Of a stretch of DNA of 64,000 bases, positions 44,305 through 53,568 are shown piece by piece. The position numbers were made by a program, and so were the translations under genes. The notes under the pieces were generated by a model. The model saw only the letters and a list, made by a program, of their open reading frames with translations, did not search any database and was not told the DNA's origin. The stretch comes from Bacteroidota bacterium. GTDB taxonomy: Bacteria > Bacteroidota > Bacteroidia > Chitinophagales > Chitinophagaceae. The stretch lies in assembly GCA_023437225.1 (NCBI GenBank), contig JAEZGS010000016.1:62001-126000 (forward strand), given 5' to 3'. Positions within the stretch are counted from its first letter, which is position 1. The number at the start of each line of letters is the position of its first letter.

Positions 44305-45666
44305 TTACTTGCCCAGTGCATTAATGACATCATATTTTGTTACGATGTGATAATTGCCGGTTTCATCTTTTGCAAGCACAGCACCATTTTCTTTACTGAT
44401 AAGCGATGTGATGCGCTCTACTGGTGTATCGAATGGGATGACCGGGTAAGGCGGCTCAGCGATGGTTTCAACTTTCGAATTACGAATGTCATGACCATTG
44501 CTCATCAATTTATTGAATAATCCACTTTCACTGATGGAGCCGATCACTTCGCCGTTGTCAAGAACGGGAATGTTCTCAATATGATATTTCTGCATCAGTT
44601 CAAATGCCTCGCCAACCGTGGTTTGAGGTTCTATTGTGATAAGCTTTTTCTTTCCTCGTCCACTAACGATGTCACGAAACGATTTAACATCCAGAAATCC
44701 ACGCTCCATCATCCACTCATCGTTGTAAACTTTTGCAACATAGCGGCTTCCATGATCGTGAAGGATAACAACAACAAGATCGTCCTTCTTCAATTTATCG
44801 CGTAATTGCAATAGACCCTGTAATGCAGTACCGGCGCTGTATCCACAGAAAATGCCTTCTTCGCGTGCGAGTCTTCTTGCCATTAAGGCTGCATCTTTAT
44901 CGGTGACCTGTTCGAAGTAGTCAATCACATTTACATCATAATTCATTGGTACAAAATCTTCACCGATTCCTTCTGTTATATAAGGATGCACTTCGTTCAT
45001 ATCGACTTCACCGGTTCGAAAATATTTCGTGAGCAATGAGCCAAACGGATCCATCGCCCAAACCTGTATGTCCGGATTCTTTTCTTTGAGGTATTGAGCA
45101 GTACCTGTAACGGTTCCGCCGGTTCCTGTTGCTACAACGAGATGCGTGATCCTGCCATCGGTATCGTTCCAGATCTCAGGACCTGTTGTTTCATAATGCG
45201 CCAGTCGGTTTGCAAGATTATCATACTGGTTAAAGTGAAACGAGTTTGGTATTTCCTGTGCAAGTCTTTTAGCTACAGAATAATAAGAACGCGGATCGTC
45301 GGGCTCTACATTCGTAGGACAAACGATCACCTCCGCACCATGCGCTTTCAGTATGTCGATCTTTTCTTTAGATTGTTTATCAGTAGTGGCAAATATGCAT
45401 TTGTAACCCTTTACAATGGCAGCAAGGGCCAGTCCCAGACCTGTATTTCCGGAGGTACATTCAATTATAGTTCCGCCAGGTTTAATCTTACCTTCTTTTT
45501 CTGCCACTTCCAGCATCTTTACGGCCATGCGGTCTTTGGCTGAATTTCCGGGATTGAAGTATTCAACTTTGGCAACAACCGTACAGGGGAAATCTTTTGA
45601 TAATTTGTTTAATCGGATAAGGGGTGTGTTCCCAATGGTTTCCAGTATGTTATTCTTTATGTTCAT
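44305..45666 (-). CDS. cystathionine beta-synthase with CBS domain pair
   Basis: A 453-residue PLP enzyme condensing serine (or O-acetylserine) with homocysteine or sulfide. The catalytic domain has TIGNTPLIRLNKLS, the PLP-Lys motif NPGNSAKDRMA, the substrate loop ECTSGNTGLGLA and the phosphate-binding GTGGTVTGTA. Two CBS motifs follow (~335-453: ITIEPQTTVGEAFELMQ and VIPFDTPVERITSLI), which regulate or stabilise the eukaryote-like enzyme. This domain layout fits cystathionine beta-synthase better than cysteine synthase, but activity cannot be proven from sequence. Confidence 0.9.
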   Translation of the reverse strand: MNIKNNILETIGNTPLIRLNKLSKDFPCTVVAKVEYFNPGNSAKDRMAVKMLEVAEKEGKIKPGGTIIECTSGNTGLGLALAAIVKGYKCIFATTDKQSKEKIDILKAHGAEVIVCPTNVEPDDPRSYYSVAKRLAQEIPNSFHFNQYDNLANRLAHYETTGPEIWNDTDGRITHLVVATGTGGTVTGTAQYLKEKNPDIQVWAMDPFGSLLTKYFRTGEVDMNEVHPYITEGIGEDFVPMNYDVNVIDYFEQVTDKDAALMARRLAREEGIFCGYSAGTALQGLLQLRDKLKKDDLVVVILHDHGSRYVAKVYNDEWMMERGFLDVKSFRDIVSGRGKKKLITIEPQTTVGEAFELMQKYHIENIPVLDNGEVIGSISESGLFNKLMSNGHDIRNSKVETIAEPPYPVIPFDTPVERITSLISKENGAVLAKDETGNYHIVTKYDVINALGK

Positions 45667-45708
45667 TTATGGAGCTTGAAATTTAAAGGTACAGAAAACC
45701 CTTTTCCT

Positions 45709-45716
45709 TACATTTG
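45709..45716 (+). promoter_or_regulatory. predicted -7 box for tex
   Basis: TACATTTG, exact match, 20 nt before the ATG at 45737. Confidence 0.55.
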
Positions 45717-45736
45717 CCCCCCGCAAAAAAGACGAT

Positions 45737-48004
45737 ATGGAATTGAAGTATGCACAGAAAACCGCCGAGCGACAAGGGCTTACACTTAAACAGGTTAACA
45801 ATATTTTCCAACTTAACTCCGAAGGTGCAACGATTCCATTTATGGCGCGTTACCGAAAAGAGGCTACCGGTAACCTGGATGAAGTGAAAATTAATGATGT
45901 GGTAGAGGACATCAAGTATTTCCAGGAACTTGATAAAAGGAAGGACACTGTATTAAAAACGGTGGAAGGGCTTGGCAAGTTGACGCCTGAATTGCGTGAA
46001 AGGATCGAGAACACATTTGACGCCACCGAACTTGAAGATATTTATCTTCCCTATAAGCCTAAAAGAAAAACGCGTGCGGTTGCGGCAATGGAAAAGGGAC
46101 TTGAACCGCTCGCTAAAAAAATATTTGAGCAGGAAGAAATTGTGGTAGAAGTAGAAGCATCCGCATTTATCAATGAACAGGTTAAAGATACTAAAGAAGC
46201 GCTGCAGGGAGCACGTGATATCATCGCAGAATGGATCTCTGAAAACGAACAGGCGCGGAACAAAGTGCGGCAGCTGTTCACTGAAACAGCGACGATCAGT
46301 TCAAAGGTTCTCTCTGCTAAAAAAGAAACTGAAGATGCGCAGAAGTATCGCGATTATTTTGAATTCAGTGAACCTTTGTCAGATTGCCCATCGCACAGAA
46401 TCCTGGCCATTCGTCGTGGTGAAAAAGAGGGTTTTCTGGCAATGGATATCACCATCGATAAACTCTCTGCAGTGGAGGATCTCCAGCGGATCTTTATCAA
46501 AAAAAGTAATTCATCGTCAATAGAAGTAAAGAAAGCAATTGAAGATTCCTATGATCGCTTGCTTAAGCCGTCGATCGAAAATGAATTTCGTCTTGCCAGT
46601 AAGAATAGTGCCGATGAAGAGGCAATCAAAGTGTTTGCAGAAAACCTTAGACAATTGTTGTTGGCATCTCCATTGGGTTCAAAGCGAGTGATGGCGCTGG
46701 ATCCCGGCTATCGTACGGGTTGTAAGGTAGTGTGCCTTGATGAGCAGGGAAACTTTCTTCACAACAGTACTATTTATCCTCACGCCCCTCAACATGAACG
46801 CGAAAAAAGTATGCACCATTTGCAGTTGTTAGCGGCAAAATACAACATTGAAGCCATTGGTGTGGGTAATGGAACTGCAGGCAGAGAGACAGAGCAACTT
46901 GTTCGCGAAATTGATTTTGGAAGAAAGGTTAGCGTATTCATGGTTAACGAAAGTGGCGCATCCATATACTCTGCTTCTGAAGTGGCGCGTGAAGAGTTTC
47001 CAACAGAAGATGTAACGGTTCGTGGCTCCATAAGTATTGGACGAAGGTTGCTTGATCCGTTGAGTGAACTGGTAAAGATCGATCCAAAATCCATCGGTGT
47101 TGGACAGTACCAACACGATGTCAACCAGTTGAAACTAAAAGAAGAATTGGACAGGGTTGTTGAAAGTTGTGTTAACCACGTGGGTGTTGATCTGAATACA
47201 GCAAGTAAACATCTGCTCACATATGTGTCGGGACTGAGTGCAACACTTGCAAAGAACATCGTTGAATATCGTTCCAAAAACGGTGCATTTCGTTCGCGCG
47301 ATGAATTGCGCAAAGTGTCCATGATGGGACCAAAGACATTTGAACAATGTGCGGGTTTTTTGAGAATACGTAATGCGTCAAATCCTCTCGATAACAGTGC
47401 CGTGCATCCCGAGTCTTATTTTGTAGTGGAGGAAATGGCCAAAGATTCCGGAAGCACCGTGCAGGATCTTATCTCCAACCCCGAACTGCGTAAGAAGATA
47501 AACCGCAAGAAATATGTTTCGGAAAAAGTGGGTGAATTTACCGTAGACGATATTTTGAAAGAACTGGAAAAGCCGGGACGCGATCCACGTGATGTAATCG
47601 AGGAATTCAGTTTCGATGAAAAAATTAAATCCATTGAAGACGTTAAAGTGGGTATGGTTGTTCCTGGCATTGTGACCAACATAACCAACTTTGGAGCTTT
47701 TGTAGACATCGGTGTTAAACAGGACGGACTGCTTCACATATCGCAGATCAGCAATACATACATCTCCGATCCGAACGAGGTATTGAAATTGCAGCAGAAA
47801 GTAACAGTGACTGTAACCGAATTGGATGTTGCGCGCAAACGAATTTCATTGTCGATGAAGGACCAACAGAAATCTTCTGCACCGCAACGCAACCGGGCCC
47901 TTCCGAATAGTGGTATTGACAAAAGTAAAAAGCCAGCTCCCGTATCAGCACCTGCTAATGACTTCCAGGCAAAGCTGATGGAGCTGAAAAAGAAATTCAA
48001 ATAA
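45737..48004 (+). CDS. tex: Tex-like RNA-binding transcriptional accessory protein
   Basis: A 755-residue cytoplasmic nucleic-acid-binding protein. Layout: N-terminal Tex helix-turn-helix region (GATIPFMARYRKEATGNLDE), a YqgF-like RNase H fold (~325-450: VMALDPGYRTGCKVVCLD, IGVGNGTAGRETEQL), helix-hairpin-helix motifs (~490-570: LSATLAKNIVEYRSKNGAF) and a C-terminal S1 domain (~640-710: VGMVVPGIVTNITNFGAFVDIGV). The tail is basic and Lys-rich. Tex affects transcription in pathogens; the mechanism is not settled. The next gene starts 16 bp later. Confidence 0.95.
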   Translation: MELKYAQKTAERQGLTLKQVNNIFQLNSEGATIPFMARYRKEATGNLDEVKINDVVEDIKYFQELDKRKDTVLKTVEGLGKLTPELRERIENTFDATELEDIYLPYKPKRKTRAVAAMEKGLEPLAKKIFEQEEIVVEVEASAFINEQVKDTKEALQGARDIIAEWISENEQARNKVRQLFTETATISSKVLSAKKETEDAQKYRDYFEFSEPLSDCPSHRILAIRRGEKEGFLAMDITIDKLSAVEDLQRIFIKKSNSSSIEVKKAIEDSYDRLLKPSIENEFRLASKNSADEEAIKVFAENLRQLLLASPLGSKRVMALDPGYRTGCKVVCLDEQGNFLHNSTIYPHAPQHEREKSMHHLQLLAAKYNIEAIGVGNGTAGRETEQLVREIDFGRKVSVFMVNESGASIYSASEVAREEFPTEDVTVRGSISIGRRLLDPLSELVKIDPKSIGVGQYQHDVNQLKLKEELDRVVESCVNHVGVDLNTASKHLLTYVSGLSATLAKNIVEYRSKNGAFRSRDELRKVSMMGPKTFEQCAGFLRIRNASNPLDNSAVHPESYFVVEEMAKDSGSTVQDLISNPELRKKINRKKYVSEKVGEFTVDDILKELEKPGRDPRDVIEEFSFDEKIKSIEDVKVGMVVPGIVTNITNFGAFVDIGVKQDGLLHISQISNTYISDPNEVLKLQQKVTVTVTELDVARKRISLSMKDQQKSSAPQRNRALPNSGIDKSKKPAPVSAPANDFQAKLMELKKKFK

Positions 48005-48020
48005 CGCTCATCATTTCAGT

Positions 48021-48506
48021 ATGGAGTATAAGATCCCACCACAAACACGCATTGGTCATGTCCATTTGAAAGTGGCAGACCTGCAAAGATCAATGGATTT
48101 TTATTGTGGGTTATTGGGATTTGAGTTGATAACCACCTATGGTAAGGATGCTGCATTCATATCTGCAGGTGGTTATCATCACCATATCGGTCTAAATACA
48201 TGGTACAGTAAAAGCGCTCCGCCTGCAAATGAACGCAGTGTAGGTTTATTTCATACTGCAATCCTTTATCCAACGAGAAAAGACCTGGGGCAAATATTTA
48301 AGAGACTGCTTGAAGCTAAGTATCCTTTTACAGGGGCAAGCGACCACGGTGTTTCGGAAGCTTTATATCTTGATGATCCCGATGGAAACGGTGTGGAATT
48401 GTATTGGGACAAGCCGCGCGATGAATGGCCAACGAAAGCAGACGGTTCGATCGATATGTACACACATGCCCTGGATCTGGAAAGTCTCCTGAAAGCAGCC
48501 GATTGA
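48021..48506 (+). CDS. VOC-family dioxygenase-like protein (CatE-like)
   Basis: A 161-residue single-module vicinal-oxygen-chelate protein. Metal ligands by family position are His in GHVHLKVADLQRSMDFYCGLLGF, His in VGLFHTAILYP and Glu in GNGVELYWDKPRDEW. The last motif is characteristic of CatE/YfiE-type catechol 2,3-dioxygenase homologues, which are often two-module. Substrate unknown. It probably shares a transcript with tex. Confidence 0.82.
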   Translation: MEYKIPPQTRIGHVHLKVADLQRSMDFYCGLLGFELITTYGKDAAFISAGGYHHHIGLNTWYSKSAPPANERSVGLFHTAILYPTRKDLGQIFKRLLEAKYPFTGASDHGVSEALYLDDPDGNGVELYWDKPRDEWPTKADGSIDMYTHALDLESLLKAAD

Positions 48507-48507
48507 T

Positions 48508-49020
48508 TTAATGTGTGCCCTGCCTGTTTTCCAATTCACGGTCTCTTTTTCTGCGCAGGTACATATCCAGCAAAACCAGTCCCAGTACAGTGTTGATCAT
48601 GATGAAGATGTTTGTATAACTGTTGTTATAGATTTTGCTATAATCCACTTTTGACAGGTCCACTGGTAAATTTGCATCACCGCTTGCAGCCCAGTTCACC
48701 TGGGATAATCCGTAACCCACCGTTGCTATGATCATGAATATGAAGAAGGCAGCAATACCCCAAATGATGTTCTTATTGATATAGTTTTTTGTAGCAGGAT
48801 TTATATGCAAACGAGCGATCTCTTCCATAACGTTTTGAGTGAAACGCATAGAAGGTTCTTCCAGTTCCAGGTGGTTATGCATCAATTGGTGTGCTTCCAG
48901 TAGCTCGCCGTATTGGCGTTTCCATTCAAGATTTGATTCAATGAGCTTCTCTACTTCAGCTTTTTCTTCCTGCGAACTGAGCCCATCAATATAATCCCAA
49001 AGGCGTTCTTCGATGTTCAT
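48508..49020 (-). CDS. putative anti-sigma factor, single- or double-pass
   Basis: A 170-residue protein encoded 36 bp downstream of an ECF sigma factor. The N-terminal 75 residues are soluble and helical (ERLWDYIDGLSSQEEKAEVEKL, as in Bacteroidetes anti-sigma domains without a zinc motif). Two hydrophobic helices follow (~83-106 and ~137-155), then a basic tail (RRKRDRELENRQGTH). The position and N-terminus suggest it holds the sigma factor at the membrane; this is inference. Confidence 0.7.
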   Translation of the reverse strand: MNIEERLWDYIDGLSSQEEKAEVEKLIESNLEWKRQYGELLEAHQLMHNHLELEEPSMRFTQNVMEEIARLHINPATKNYINKNIIWGIAAFFIFMIIATVGYGLSQVNWAASGDANLPVDLSKVDYSKIYNNSYTNIFIMINTVLGLVLLDMYLRRKRDRELENRQGTH

Positions 49021-49056
49021 GATAGTTATTTTTATATTCTGCCTTTGTTAAACTGG

Positions 49057-49641
49057 TTAATCGTGATAGTCGCGTACTTCTTCAACAAAATGCTTTTCCA
49101 TCTTCTCTTTCAATCGCTGCCTGGCTCTATGCAGCCTCACTTTGGCTGCATTTGGTTCTATACCCAGGATCTGCGCTATTTCCTCCAGTGATTGCTCGCC
49201 TTTATAAAACAGCGTGATCATCTTTGCATCGTCTGGATTAAGCATTTTGATTGCTTCGTTTACCATCGCTGCCCGCGACTTCTGTTCGATCTGGTTGGCA
49301 CGCATGCCGGAATCCACATTGTCTGCTGCCTCAAATACTTTTTCATTGTCGAGCGAATGAACCTGCAGTTTCTTTTTCCTGAGGAACGTGATGCAGGTTG
49401 TGGTAACGATCGTATACAACCAGGTGCTGAACTTTGATGCGCCCCGGAAGTCGGCAAGTGACCGGTATGCTTTGACAAATATGTCCTGCGAGATCTCTTC
49501 AGCGTCTTCCCGGCTGGTAGTATATCTCAGCGTAATGGTAAAAACGAAGTTCTGGTATCGTTGGACTAAATCAGCAAAGTGCTGGTGTTGTCCACTCAGC
49601 ACAAGGCTAATGATCTCATTGTCGGTTAAGGTCGTTGACAT
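49057..49641 (-). CDS. ECF-family RNA polymerase sigma factor
   Basis: A 194-residue sigma-70-family factor with region 2 (about 20-85: LVQRYQNFVFTITLRYTTS, DIFVKAYRSLADFRG, FSTWLYTIVTTTCITFLRK) and region 4 (about 130-185: ITLFYKGEQSLEEIAQILG then AAKVRLHRARQRLKEKM). Region 3 is lacking, as in ECF sigmas. It sits with a putative anti-sigma factor downstream and a DUF6249 membrane protein 26 bp upstream, all on the same strand. Confidence 0.92.
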   Translation of the reverse strand: MSTTLTDNEIISLVLSGQHQHFADLVQRYQNFVFTITLRYTTSREDAEEISQDIFVKAYRSLADFRGASKFSTWLYTIVTTTCITFLRKKKLQVHSLDNEKVFEAADNVDSGMRANQIEQKSRAAMVNEAIKMLNPDDAKMITLFYKGEQSLEEIAQILGIEPNAAKVRLHRARQRLKEKMEKHFVEEVRDYHD

Positions 49642-49667
49642 GTAACGTCGTTTCGGGGAAGCGTTGC

Positions 49668-50015
49668 TTACGCGTTTTTGTCCCAGAATTCTTTCTTCTC
49701 AATCCGATAGGAGCTGATCAGTCCCAGTCCGCCGCATATTCCAATCAAAGCAAAATAGATCGCTTCGTTATCAGTATTGAGGAACACATAGTTATCCAGG
49801 ATGTGCGCCAGCAACAAGCCGAGGCCAGCTCCAATCAATAACAAACCCCATTTCAAATTTTTGTATGGAGCCGGACGGTTTACGTTCTCCTTAGGATTGA
49901 AACCTTTTTCAAGCATCGCCAGGTTTTCCCTGGTCTTAAGATAAACTATTCCAAAGATCATTGCAAACGCACCGCCGAACAGGGTGATGGGGATTAATAC
50001 TTCTTCGCCGCTCAT
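49668..50015 (-). CDS. DUF6249-like membrane protein
   Basis: A 115-residue protein with three hydrophobic helices (~8-27, ~55-74, ~84-102) and a loop reading ENLAMLEKGFNPKEN between helices 1 and 2, the pattern of the Bacteroidetes DUF6249 family. Function unknown. It directly precedes the ECF sigma factor gene, so it may be part of the same stress-response unit. Confidence 0.75.
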   Translation of the reverse strand: MSGEEVLIPITLFGGAFAMIFGIVYLKTRENLAMLEKGFNPKENVNRPAPYKNLKWGLLLIGAGLGLLLAHILDNYVFLNTDNEAIYFALIGICGGLGLISSYRIEKKEFWDKNA

Positions 50016-50096
50016 AAAATTGATTTTTAAATATTTTAATGAATGTTGTTCTGAAGTATCTGACTACACCCGTTTCAGTCAGGTTACCGCAGTTTC

Positions 50097-50116
50097 AAAA
50101 AAAATTCGTTTTTTTT
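50097..50116. terminator. A8-TTCG-T8 hairpin, possible terminator of the CtpA gene
   Basis: Eight A, TTCG, eight T form a perfect 8-bp A-U hairpin with a tetraloop. It lies in the 121-bp gap between the CtpA 3' end and the DUF6249 start. AT-only, so weak. Confidence 0.35.
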
Positions 50117-50136
50117 CTTTTACCCGCAGCTGACGG

Positions 50137-51726
50137 TTATTTCAATCCGGAAATGACCTGGATTCCCTTCAAAACGGTCTGATCGTATCGGTTGGCGACT
50201 TCATAATATCCCTCCATTCGGAACATCTGCCGTGCGAGCCAGGTCTTGATTCGTTTCTTTAGTTCCAGCTGGTCCCGCTGGGGCAGCGCAGGCATGACAA
50301 TGTTGTTTGTACGAATGTATTGTTGTAACTGCTGATATGCAACGTCTTCGCCATGGAATTGGTCGGCAAACTGGGCTGCCGTCCTGTATTGATCGAGCGT
50401 ACCCTTGTTTCGTAAATAATATTGATATATAAACTTGCTGAATCGCTGATCCACAAACAGAGGTGTAACGTCTGTTGTAAAACCGGTTGTGTCAAAGGGA
50501 ACAAACACATCAGGATTTATTCCGCCCCCTCCGTAAACAATTCTGCCCCCTTTAGTTTTATAGGGCTTACCCTGGGCTACTTTGAGAGTATCTGGGTGTA
50601 CCAGTTCACCGTTGTGATATCGTGCAAGTACTTCCTCCCGGTATGCTGAATGGCCTTCGCCATATGATTTTTGAATGCTTCTTCCGCTTGGCGTAAAGTA
50701 GCGCGCGACAGTCAAGCGTAGCGCAGCGCCATCGGAAAGTTCGTATTGCTCCTGGACAAGTCCCTTTCCAAAAGTTCGGCGACCAACAATAGTTCCCCTG
50801 TCCCAATCCTGCAAAGCTCCGGCAACTACTTCACTGGCAGACGCTGAGTTTTCGTCAACAAGCATCACAAGCGCCCCTTTCTCAAATAAGCCTGGTCGGC
50901 GGCATTTGTATTCCACTTTGGGTTGCGCCGCGCCTTCGGTAAAAACGATAAGCTTTTCTTCATCCAGGAATTCATCTGCAATGTCAACCGCTTCACCCAA
51001 AATACCTCCGCCATTATCGCGAACATCAAAGATCAGTTTCTTCATCCCCTGACCCTGCAGCTTCTCTAGTGAGGTCATAAATTCTTCATACGTGGTGCCC
51101 GAGAACTTGTTCAGGTGAATGTACCCAGTTTGTTTATCGATCATATAAGCAGCGTCTACCGAAAAAAGAGGGATTGTGCCGCGGGTGATCCGGGTATTGA
51201 AGGCCGACCTGTCGCGAAACATGGTTACAGTTACCTGACTACCACCGGGACCGCGAAGCAGCCTGCGTATTCTGTCTGAATCTATGTTATTGGTGACAAT
51301 TGAATCACCGACCTTTAGAAAACGGTCTCCCACTTTAAGACCAGCTTTTTCGCTGGGGCCTCCAGGCATCACGCTAACTACATGAACCGTGTCGTCGATG
51401 ATTTGAAATTCTACACCGATACCCTGAAAATTGCCCTGCAGGTCTTCTTTAATGTCATTCAAGTCCATTGCAGGAATATAAACCGAATGCGGATCAAGAT
51501 CGGATAGCATTGCTTCCACGGCATCCTCAACGAGCGTATCTGTATTTACCGGGTCAACATAATTGGAATTTATCAGGTCGATCACTTCCTGCATGGAGCT
51601 TCGTTTGCTGCGATCGAACAACCCTTTGGCCGCAGGAATGTTTTCGCGAAGCCTGTAACCGATGGTCATTCCAAGGATCATCACAACCGCAAACAATATG
51701 GGAAGACCGATCTGTAATTTTTTCAT
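50137..51726 (-). CDS. S41-family C-terminal processing protease
   Basis: A 529-residue periplasmic tail-specific protease of the CtpA/Prc group. An N-terminal signal/anchor (~5-24) is followed by a PDZ domain (~75-160: GIGVEFQIIDDTVHVVSV, PGGPSEKAGLKVGDRFLKV). The catalytic domain (~165-370) has FDVRDNGGGILGEAVDIADEF, the nucleophile Ser in VDENSASASEVVAGAL and the general-base Lys in FGKGLVQEQ. It degrades or trims exported proteins; the substrate is unknown. Confidence 0.93.
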   Translation of the reverse strand: MKKLQIGLPILFAVVMILGMTIGYRLRENIPAAKGLFDRSKRSSMQEVIDLINSNYVDPVNTDTLVEDAVEAMLSDLDPHSVYIPAMDLNDIKEDLQGNFQGIGVEFQIIDDTVHVVSVMPGGPSEKAGLKVGDRFLKVGDSIVTNNIDSDRIRRLLRGPGGSQVTVTMFRDRSAFNTRITRGTIPLFSVDAAYMIDKQTGYIHLNKFSGTTYEEFMTSLEKLQGQGMKKLIFDVRDNGGGILGEAVDIADEFLDEEKLIVFTEGAAQPKVEYKCRRPGLFEKGALVMLVDENSASASEVVAGALQDWDRGTIVGRRTFGKGLVQEQYELSDGAALRLTVARYFTPSGRSIQKSYGEGHSAYREEVLARYHNGELVHPDTLKVAQGKPYKTKGGRIVYGGGGINPDVFVPFDTTGFTTDVTPLFVDQRFSKFIYQYYLRNKGTLDQYRTAAQFADQFHGEDVAYQQLQQYIRTNNIVMPALPQRDQLELKKRIKTWLARQMFRMEGYYEVANRYDQTVLKGIQVISGLK

Positions 51727-51825
51727 TTGATGGTGCAGAATTAATTTAGTCTTTAATTCGCGCTAAGTTCACGATTAATTTTTAATTGTCGCGCGACTGG
51801 CGTGTTTCACATTCAAACAATAAAG

Positions 51826-52665
51826 ATGGCTGTATTAATTGCTGACAGTGGAGCAACGAAATGTGAATGGTGCTTTATAGAAGGCCGTAAAACCCGGACG
51901 ATCTTTACTCAGGGAATCAGCCCCTATTTTTTAAATATCCCGGAGATTGAGAATGTCATGCGCAATGAACTTGTTCCACAGTTAAAGAAAAAAAGTCCTG
52001 AAAAGATTTTTTATTATGGTACAGGCTGCGCTGCGCCCGAAAATGCTGCCATGGTAAAAAAGGCGATTGCAAAAGTATTTGCCGATGCGAACATACAGGT
52101 TACTCATGATCTGGCAGGGGCGGCACGTGCTACCTGCGGTAATGAGAAAGGAATCAGTTGCATATTGGGGACTGGGAGCAGTTCGTGTTATTACAATGGT
52201 AAAAAGATTGTGAAGATCAGCCCAGGCCTTGGTTTTATCCTGGGAGATGAGGGCAGCGGTGCTTACCTGGGGAAAAAAGTATTACAATATTATCTGTATA
52301 ATACTTTCGATGAAGATCTCCGTTTCCGATTCGATGAAACATACAAGTCCAACAAAGTGGAGATCCTTGATCACGTATATCGAGGTCCGCTGCCTAACCG
52401 CTACCTGGCAGAATTCACTCAGTTTCTTGCGGCAAATCGTGGTCATTACATGGTTGAGAACATTATTGAAGATGGTCTGAACGATTTCTTTTTTACGCAT
52501 CTCAATAAGTACAACGAAAGCTGGAAACATCCTGTGCATTTTGTTGGAGGCGTCGCCCATGGTTTCCAGGATGTGATTCGCACACTTTGTGATGGCTATG
52601 AGTTTGATCTTGGCGTAATTTTGAAAAACCCAATGGAAGGACTGGTGAAGTATCATCAACAATAA
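51826..52665 (+). CDS. BadF/BadG-family sugar kinase (GlcNAc/MurNAc kinase-like)
   Basis: A 279-residue ASKHA-fold ATPase. Phosphate-binding and adenosine motifs are LIADSGATKCEWCF, GISCILGTGSSSCYYNG and FILGDEGSGAYLGKK. Family members phosphorylate N-acetylglucosamine or N-acetylmuramic acid. The MurNAc-6-phosphate etherase gene starts 6 bp after its stop, so phosphorylation of MurNAc at C6 to feed MurQ is the likely job; substrate choice is inference from context. The ATG at 51826 (MAVLIADSG) is preferred to an in-frame start at 51802. Confidence 0.85.
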   Translation: MAVLIADSGATKCEWCFIEGRKTRTIFTQGISPYFLNIPEIENVMRNELVPQLKKKSPEKIFYYGTGCAAPENAAMVKKAIAKVFADANIQVTHDLAGAARATCGNEKGISCILGTGSSSCYYNGKKIVKISPGLGFILGDEGSGAYLGKKVLQYYLYNTFDEDLRFRFDETYKSNKVEILDHVYRGPLPNRYLAEFTQFLAANRGHYMVENIIEDGLNDFFFTHLNKYNESWKHPVHFVGGVAHGFQDVIRTLCDGYEFDLGVILKNPMEGLVKYHQQ

Positions 52666-52670
52666 CCAAC

Positions 52671-53480
52671 ATGCGAATTACTGAACAACCGGGACCATAC
52701 AGACATCTGGAAAAGATGGCTGTTTCAGAATTATTGAAAAAGATCAATGAACAGGACAAAACGGTACCATTCGCAGTAGAAAAAGCGGTGCCTCAAATAG
52801 AAAAACTGGTGGTCGCAGCAACTGACAGGATCCTGGGCGGAGGACGATTGTTTTATATTGGTGCCGGAACAAGTGGTCGCCTGGGTATACTTGATGCCAG
52901 CGAAATACCTCCAACCTATGGGATGCCTCATGATAAGGTTATCGCTGTTATAGCAGGTGGCAAAGATGCCATTCAACGACCGATAGAAAATGCTGAGGAC
53001 GATCAAGAGCAAGGCTGGCGCGACTTACAGCAATATGATGTTTGTGAAAAGGATATTGTGATCGGAATCGCCTCCAGCGGTACCACCCCATATGTTATCA
53101 GCGCTGTTGATGCCTGCAGAAGTGTAGGTATTGCAACAGGCTGCATCACCTGCAATCCCGATACGCCGCTGGCTGCTGCGTGTGATTATCCTATTGAAGT
53201 GATCGTGGGGCCTGAGGTTGTAACAGGAAGCACAAGGATGAAATCAGGCACGGCGCAGAAACTGGTACTGAACATGGTGTCTACTGCTGTAATGATCCAG
53301 ATAGGTCGCGTGAAAGATAACTACATGGTGAATATGCAATTGACGAATTCCAAGCTTATAGATCGCGGTACACGGATGGTGATGGAGCAGACCGGGCTGA
53401 GTAATTACCAGGAGGCCAAAGAATTATTGAAACAACATGGCAGCGTGCAACGCGCGGTAAATTTTATTTTGAGCCGGTAA
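52671..53480 (+). CDS. murQ: N-acetylmuramic acid 6-phosphate etherase
   Basis: Cleaves the lactyl ether of MurNAc-6-phosphate to GlcNAc-6-phosphate in cell-wall recycling. The 269-residue protein has a SIS domain with FYIGAGTSGRLGILDASEIPPTYG, the conserved QRPIENAEDD, GIASSGTTPYV and TGSTRMKSGTAQKLVLNM, and a short UBA-like end (YQEAKELLKQHGSVQRAVNFI). It is somewhat shorter at the N-terminus than E. coli MurQ, but the motifs are intact. Confidence 0.94.
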   Translation: MRITEQPGPYRHLEKMAVSELLKKINEQDKTVPFAVEKAVPQIEKLVVAATDRILGGGRLFYIGAGTSGRLGILDASEIPPTYGMPHDKVIAVIAGGKDAIQRPIENAEDDQEQGWRDLQQYDVCEKDIVIGIASSGTTPYVISAVDACRSVGIATGCITCNPDTPLAAACDYPIEVIVGPEVVTGSTRMKSGTAQKLVLNMVSTAVMIQIGRVKDNYMVNMQLTNSKLIDRGTRMVMEQTGLSNYQEAKELLKQHGSVQRAVNFILSR

Positions 53481-53568
53481 GATTTATTCATTCCTGCATA
53501 ATTCCCTCTCGGGATTGAAAGAAATAAGAAGTAAATTATGGAAGCAATCAACCATCAAACCAACGCAT

